A stretch of DNA of 64,000 nucleotides from Salinisphaera hydrothermalis. Lineage in GTDB: Bacteria > Pseudomonadota > Gammaproteobacteria > Nevskiales > Salinisphaeraceae. The position numbers were made by a program, and so were the translations under genes. The notes under the pieces were generated by a model. That model saw only the letters and a program-made list of their open reading frames with translations. It made no database searches and was not told the DNA's origin. Below are positions 60,524-64,000 of the stretch, piece after piece (the first letter of the stretch is position 1; each line of letters starts with the position of its first letter). The stretch is taken from NCBI RefSeq assembly GCF_040361195.1, contig NZ_APNE01000003.1; one strand, given 5' to 3'.

Positions 60524-61986
60524 GAATGTGGATCGGCCGCCGAAGCCATGCGAACCCGGGCATCGTCGGCCATGTCGTCGATCCTGGCGATCGCGTCGGC
60601 CTGTTGCGATTTGAACGCCGCCAGCGCCTTGCCGGTTAAAGGCGGCGCACCGGGCAGCGAGACGGTCTGCGGGTTACGCGGCTTGCCATCGACCCGGAAC
60701 TCATAGTGCACATGCGGGCCGGTGGCCAATCCGGTCATGCCGACGTAGCCGATGGTCTGCCCTTCCTTGATCTGGCTGCCCACGTGCAGACCGTGAGCGA
60801 AACGCGACATGTGAGCGAACCGCATCGTGATGTGTTGATCGTGTCGCATGATCACCACGTTGCCATAGCCACCACGGCGTCCCTCGAAGATGATTCGTCC
60901 GTTGCCGGTGGCGTGAATCGGCGTGCCTTCGGGGGCCGCGTAGTCGGTGCCTTCGTGGCGGCGGATGCGATGCAGAATCGGGTGCAGCCGGTTCAGATTG
61001 AATGGCGAGCTGATGTGCGTGTAATCCACCGGCGCGCGCACGAACGCTTGGCGCATCGGCTTCCCGTCCGGGTGGTAGTACTCACTCTGCCCGCTGGAGT
61101 CGGTGTAGCGTATGGCGCGGATGACACGCCCGTGGTTGATCAGTGCCGCTGCCAGAATCGGTCCGACGCCGATCTTCTTGTTCTTGTGATACAGCGTGTC
61201 GTAAACCACGGCGAAGCGATCGCCGGGCTGGATGTCGCGGCTGAAGTCCACGTCCCAGGCAAAAATACGATGGAGCGCCGCGGCCTGCCGGTCGGTGAGT
61301 CCGGCCGCCACCGCGTCCTTGTAGAAGCTCTGCTGGATGACGCCGCTGACTGCGGTTTGTCGATGCTCGGCGGCACGTTCGGCCAGTGCGCCGACGAAAC
61401 CGTCCTGGGTTCGTCGAACGGTCAGATGATGGAGTGCGTCGACTGTATAACTGACCTGTTCCACCCGTCCTGTGTCGTCGGCCTTGACGTCGAGCACGTC
61501 GCCCGCCTGCAGCCCGCGGGTGAAATAGTGGCCCAGTTTCGGCATGTGGGCGATGCGCAACGAGTCCATGTAGGACAGCCCATTGCGGGCGAAGGCGAGA
61601 GAAAGCGTGTCGCCGTCCGCTATGGTGACCCGATGCCAGCCCGGCTTGAGATCCGGCCCATTGCCGTTGTTGGGCGTCAGTGACTGGGCCGGAGCGAACG
61701 CCAGCTCGATTGGCCGGGCCGGCGACATGGCGCGTGCCGGGCTGAGCGCCGGGTTGAAGTTGACCGGTATGGCACGAGCGTTCGGAGCGGCCGCGATCAC
61801 GCTTCGGCTGATAGGCGGGGTATAGCTGTCGCCGTCGGGGGCTGCCGTGTCAGGGGCCGTGAGATACCACGCCAGGGCAGCGGCGGCGACCGGTACCAGT
61901 GCAATCGGCGCCCAGGGGCGCCAAGCCGGCGACTTCTGCGCTGTTTCGCGCAGCCACAGATAATCCCGATCGACCAGTTTGCCCAT
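60520..61986 (-). CDS. M23 family metallopeptidase (MepM-like, OapA domain)
   Basis: The 488-residue protein has one N-terminal membrane helix (about 24-43), an OapA/LysM-like region around WHRVTIADGDTLSLAFARNGLS (residues 117-138), and a C-terminal LytM domain with all zinc ligands: His344 and Asp348 (HEGTDYA), and HVHYEF with His427. It should be an active D,D-endopeptidase that opens peptidoglycan crosslinks. It is translationally coupled to anmK. The tyrS-M23-anmK-erpA order matches Pseudomonas PA0668-PA0665 (from memory). Confidence 0.92.
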   Translation of the reverse strand: MGKLVDRDYLWLRETAQKSPAWRPWAPIALVPVAAAALAWYLTAPDTAAPDGDSYTPPISRSVIAAAPNARAIPVNFNPALSPARAMSPARPIELAFAPAQSLTPNNGNGPDLKPGWHRVTIADGDTLSLAFARNGLSYMDSLRIAHMPKLGHYFTRGLQAGDVLDVKADDTGRVEQVSYTVDALHHLTVRRTQDGFVGALAERAAEHRQTAVSGVIQQSFYKDAVAAGLTDRQAAALHRIFAWDVDFSRDIQPGDRFAVVYDTLYHKNKKIGVGPILAAALINHGRVIRAIRYTDSSGQSEYYHPDGKPMRQAFVRAPVDYTHISSPFNLNRLHPILHRIRRHEGTDYAAPEGTPIHATGNGRIIFEGRRGGYGNVVIMRHDQHITMRFAHMSRFAHGLHVGSQIKEGQTIGYVGMTGLATGPHVHYEFRVDGKPRNPQTVSLPGAPPLTGKALAAFKSQQADAIARIDDMADDARVRMASAADPHS

Positions 61987-62416
61987 AGATTCCCGTCGTA
62001 TTCCTGCCCGAGTCTAATGCCGGCGTGCCGTGCCCCCGATGCCGTGCCTCGCCGGAATTGGCTTAAAAGAGCACAATTACCGGGGCTTAGCAAATTCGCG
62101 CGGCCCGAGGTCTCATGGTGGTAACAGCATGTCGTGTGTGCGCTGCTCGGATATGGGGTAGGAGAAGGCGGGAGTCGCGCCGTCGGTGCGGGTGTTCGGG
62201 CCGTAATGTATGCCCCGGGCCGGGGCCTTGCAGTGCAAGGAAAGCTTGATGTTTTTCCGTATGGCACGTCCGACCTGGCGACCCTCGCCGCTTGGGCGAG
62301 ACGGTGTTGCCGCAGCACCGCGTATAGGGCGCCCCTGGGTGATGGCGTGGGCTCGCGCGAAATCCGAACAGGCCCTAGACTTGGCGCGCTAAGCGATATC
62401 AGAAACGGAGCAGGCG
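61987..62416. other. Divergent intergenic region with possible degenerate repeat copy
   Basis: 430 bases separate the M23 gene and tyrS. From about 62082 to 62375 the ends GGGGCTTAGCAAATTCGCGC and GCGCGAAATCCGAACAGGCC resemble the termini of the MITE-like element at 3564 and 14086, and the 294-base length is the same, but the interior is not recognisably similar. No gene was found; the gap must also hold both promoters. Confidence 0.35.
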
Positions 62417-63628
62417 TTGACGAGTCAAGACTGGGCCGAGATCGTTCGCGGCGCGGATGAAGTCATTCCGGAAGCCGAATTCCGCGAGCGTTTCGAAAAA
62501 GCGAGTGCCGCCGGTGAGCGACTGGTAATCAAGGCGGGGTTCGATCCTACGGCGCCCGATCTGCATCTGGGACATACCGTGCTGCTCAACAAGCTGCGCT
62601 GGTTCCAGGATATGGGCCACGACGTGGTGTTTCTGATCGGCGACTTCACCGGCATGATCGGCGACCCGACGGGCAAGAACGTGACCCGCAAGCCGCTGAC
62701 CGAGGCCGAGGTCGCGGAGAATGCGCGTACGTACGAAGCTCAGATCTTCCGGATATTGGATCGCGAGCGCACGCGCGTGGTCTTCAACTCCAGCTGGCTG
62801 AATGAATTCACCGGCGCGGACATGATCAAGCTAGCCGCGACGCACACGGTGGCCCGCATGCTCGAGCGGGACGACTTCCACAAGCGTTACCAGTCGAACC
62901 AGCCAATCGCGATTCATGAATTCCTTTACCCGTTGCTGCAGGGTTACGACTCCGTAGCGCTCGAGGCGGATCTTGAGCTCGGTGGTACCGACCAGAAGTT
63001 CAACCTGCTGATGGGGCGTCATCTTCAGCAGATCTATGGCCAGAAACCACAGGCCGTGCTGACCATGCCGTTGCTCGAAGGGCTGGATGGCGTCAACAAG
63101 ATGTCGAAGTCGCTTGGCAACTACGTGGGCATCGATGAGGCACCGGACGAACAGTACGGCAAGCTCATGTCGATATCCGACGATCTGATGTGGCGCTACT
63201 TCGAGCTGTTGTCGTTCGAGCCTGCGGAAACCATTGCCGCGTATCGCGACGAGGTCGCGGCGGGCGCGAACCCGCGCGATTACAAGTACAAGCTGGCCGG
63301 GGAGATCGTCGCGCGTTTTCATGGCGAGCAAGCGGCCGCCGATGCCCATGAAGCTTTCGTCTCGCGTTTTCGTCAGGGTGTCGTCCCGGAGGATCTGCCG
63401 ATAACTACAGTCCCGGTGGACAACGACGGGCTGCAGATGGCCGCGTTGCTGGTGGCGGCCGGCCTGACTCAAAGCAACGGCGAGGGTATGCGCCTGCTCA
63501 AGCAGGGGGCTGTGCGCCTCGACGGCGAGCCGATCAAGAACGCCAAGCATACCGTCCACGCGGGTGAGACCTGTCTGTTGCAGGTGGGTAAGCGACGAAT
63601 TGCGCGGGTGAGGCTGGAGGCCGCCTGA
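62417..63628 (+). CDS. tyrS: Tyrosyl-tRNA synthetase
   Basis: The 403-residue class I synthetase charges tRNA-Tyr. The HIGH-type signature reads HLGH at 50-53 and KMSKS is at 228-232; a C-terminal S4 RNA-binding domain occupies about 340-400. Features such as GDPTGKN fit the TyrZ-like subclass used by Pseudomonas. The start is a TTG at 62417 with GGAG six bases upstream. A perfect terminator follows and rRNA-type promoters lie beyond. Confidence 0.96.
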   Translation: MTSQDWAEIVRGADEVIPEAEFRERFEKASAAGERLVIKAGFDPTAPDLHLGHTVLLNKLRWFQDMGHDVVFLIGDFTGMIGDPTGKNVTRKPLTEAEVAENARTYEAQIFRILDRERTRVVFNSSWLNEFTGADMIKLAATHTVARMLERDDFHKRYQSNQPIAIHEFLYPLLQGYDSVALEADLELGGTDQKFNLLMGRHLQQIYGQKPQAVLTMPLLEGLDGVNKMSKSLGNYVGIDEAPDEQYGKLMSISDDLMWRYFELLSFEPAETIAAYRDEVAAGANPRDYKYKLAGEIVARFHGEQAAADAHEAFVSRFRQGVVPEDLPITTVPVDNDGLQMAALLVAAGLTQSNGEGMRLLKQGAVRLDGEPIKNAKHTVHAGETCLLQVGKRRIARVRLEAA

Positions 63629-63640
63629 GGGCCTTCAGAA

Positions 63641-63665
63641 GAAAAGCCCGTGTGACGGGCTTTTC
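63641..63665 (+). terminator. Rho-independent terminator after tyrS
   Basis: GAAAAGCCCG and CGGGCTTTTC form a perfect 10-bp stem with a 5-base loop, starting 12 bases after the tyrS stop; the T-run forms the end of the descending arm. Confidence 0.9.
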
Positions 63666-63697
63666 AGAGGTGTTTCAGATTTATTTCAAAAAAACCG

Positions 63698-63725
63698 TTG
63701 ACACGTATCGACGAAGGTCTAGAAT
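63698..63725 (+). promoter_or_regulatory. Probable rRNA promoter P1
   Basis: TTGACA at 63698-63703 and TAGAAT at 63720-63725 are 16 bases apart, with an AT-rich UP-element-like TTTATTTCAAAAAAA just upstream and a GC-rich start region. The same pair recurs at 63960. In Pseudomonas an rRNA operon follows tyrS. Confidence 0.8.
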
Positions 63726-63750
63726 GCGCATCTCTCGCAAGGCAGCGAGG

Positions 63751-63794
63751 CCCGAAAAACCGCCGAGGCGGCAAGGGTTTCGCAGTTTTTCGGG
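63751..63794 (+). other. Structured leader between the tandem promoters
   Basis: CCCGAAAAAC at 63751-63760 pairs with GTTTTTCGGG at 63785-63794, enclosing a small CGCC/GGCG hairpin. It would lie in the P1 transcript about 25 bases from its start. A processing or antitermination role is possible. Confidence 0.45.
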
Positions 63795-63959
63795 GCTGAA
63801 TTTTCCGGTGATGCTTGAGGTATTGGTCGGATCATTCAGGCGGCAAGAAAGTTGAATACGACGCTTGTTTTATTCGGTTTCTTGTTGCAGACTGGAGGGC
63901 CGCCTTGGGGCGGGACGAAGGTCGGTCAACGTCGGATTCGTAATAATTCGAAAAAGAGG

Positions 63960-63987
63960 TTGACAAGGTGTTGAGTCAGCGTAGAAT
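63960..63987 (+). promoter_or_regulatory. Probable rRNA promoter P2
   Basis: TTGACA at 63960-63965 and TAGAAT at 63982-63987 have the same 16-base spacer as P1, and both are followed by similar CGC(A/G)(T/C)CTCTCGCA-like starts. AT-rich GTAATAATTCGAAAAAG lies upstream. The 16S gene would begin beyond the window. Confidence 0.8.
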
Positions 63988-64000
63988 ACGCGCTCTCGCA

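Noticed and set aside
1..64000. CRISPR array, prophage, integrase or toxin-antitoxin loci
   Set aside because: No regularly spaced repeats, phage structural genes, recombinase motifs or typical small toxin/antitoxin pairs were found.

Overview
The window is about 64 kb of high-GC DNA that looks like the chromosome of a gammaproteobacterium. The evidence is a set of housekeeping blocks arranged as in Pseudomonas and its relatives: ubiE-ubiJ-ubiB, rhodanese-secB-gpsA, ampD-ampE, a HAD phosphatase divergent from rppH, bfd-bfr, and argC-erpA-anmK-M23 peptidase-tyrS followed by rRNA-type promoters. The genus cannot be fixed from sequence alone; a halotolerant Salinisphaera-like lineage is only a guess. 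No transposase, integrase, phage, CRISPR, tRNA or rRNA gene was recognised, although an rRNA operon probably begins just past the right edge.

1-14.4 kb is a catabolic region. After the 5' part of pepD come an SMP-30 lactonase and a LacI regulator, then a sugar ABC importer (binding protein, double ATPase, and two permeases fused into one chain). These are followed by an SDR, a lambda-crystallin-type 3-dehydrogenase, a beta-keto acid cleavage enzyme (BKACE), both subunits of a 3-oxoacid CoA-transferase and a thiolase. Two near-identical LacI-type operators precede the lactonase and the importer. The gene set fits uptake of a 2-deoxy sugar or its lactone, oxidation to a 3-keto-2-deoxy aldonate, acetyl-CoA-dependent cleavage to acetoacetate plus a hydroxyacyl-CoA, and recovery of acetyl-CoA. 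The importer-to-thiolase part lies between two inverted copies of a ~300 bp element with terminal inverted repeats and no transposase.

14.4-24 kb holds a LysR regulator divergent from a DMT exporter, a CsbD stress protein, and a polyol module (xylulose-reductase-like SDR, MalK-type ATPase, binding protein, two permeases, SorC regulator). 24-36.7 kb holds an orphan Rieske oxygenase, lnt, a DsbG-like protein, a BaeSR-like two-component system and, convergent to it, a complete RND efflux operon.

36.7-64 kb is mostly housekeeping: ubiquinone biosynthesis, CtpA protease and EnvC, SecB and GpsA, a CDP-alcohol phosphatidyltransferase paired with a HAD phosphatase, TrmL, a DUF4105 outer-membrane candidate, AmpD/AmpE, RppH, a Fur-box-controlled bfd-bfr unit, HemJ, a ClC channel, ArgC, ErpA, AnmK, an M23 endopeptidase and TyrRS. 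Smaller oddities are a 29-bp direct repeat of the erpA 3' end around a G12 tract, and perfect stem-loops directly after both transporter binding-protein genes.
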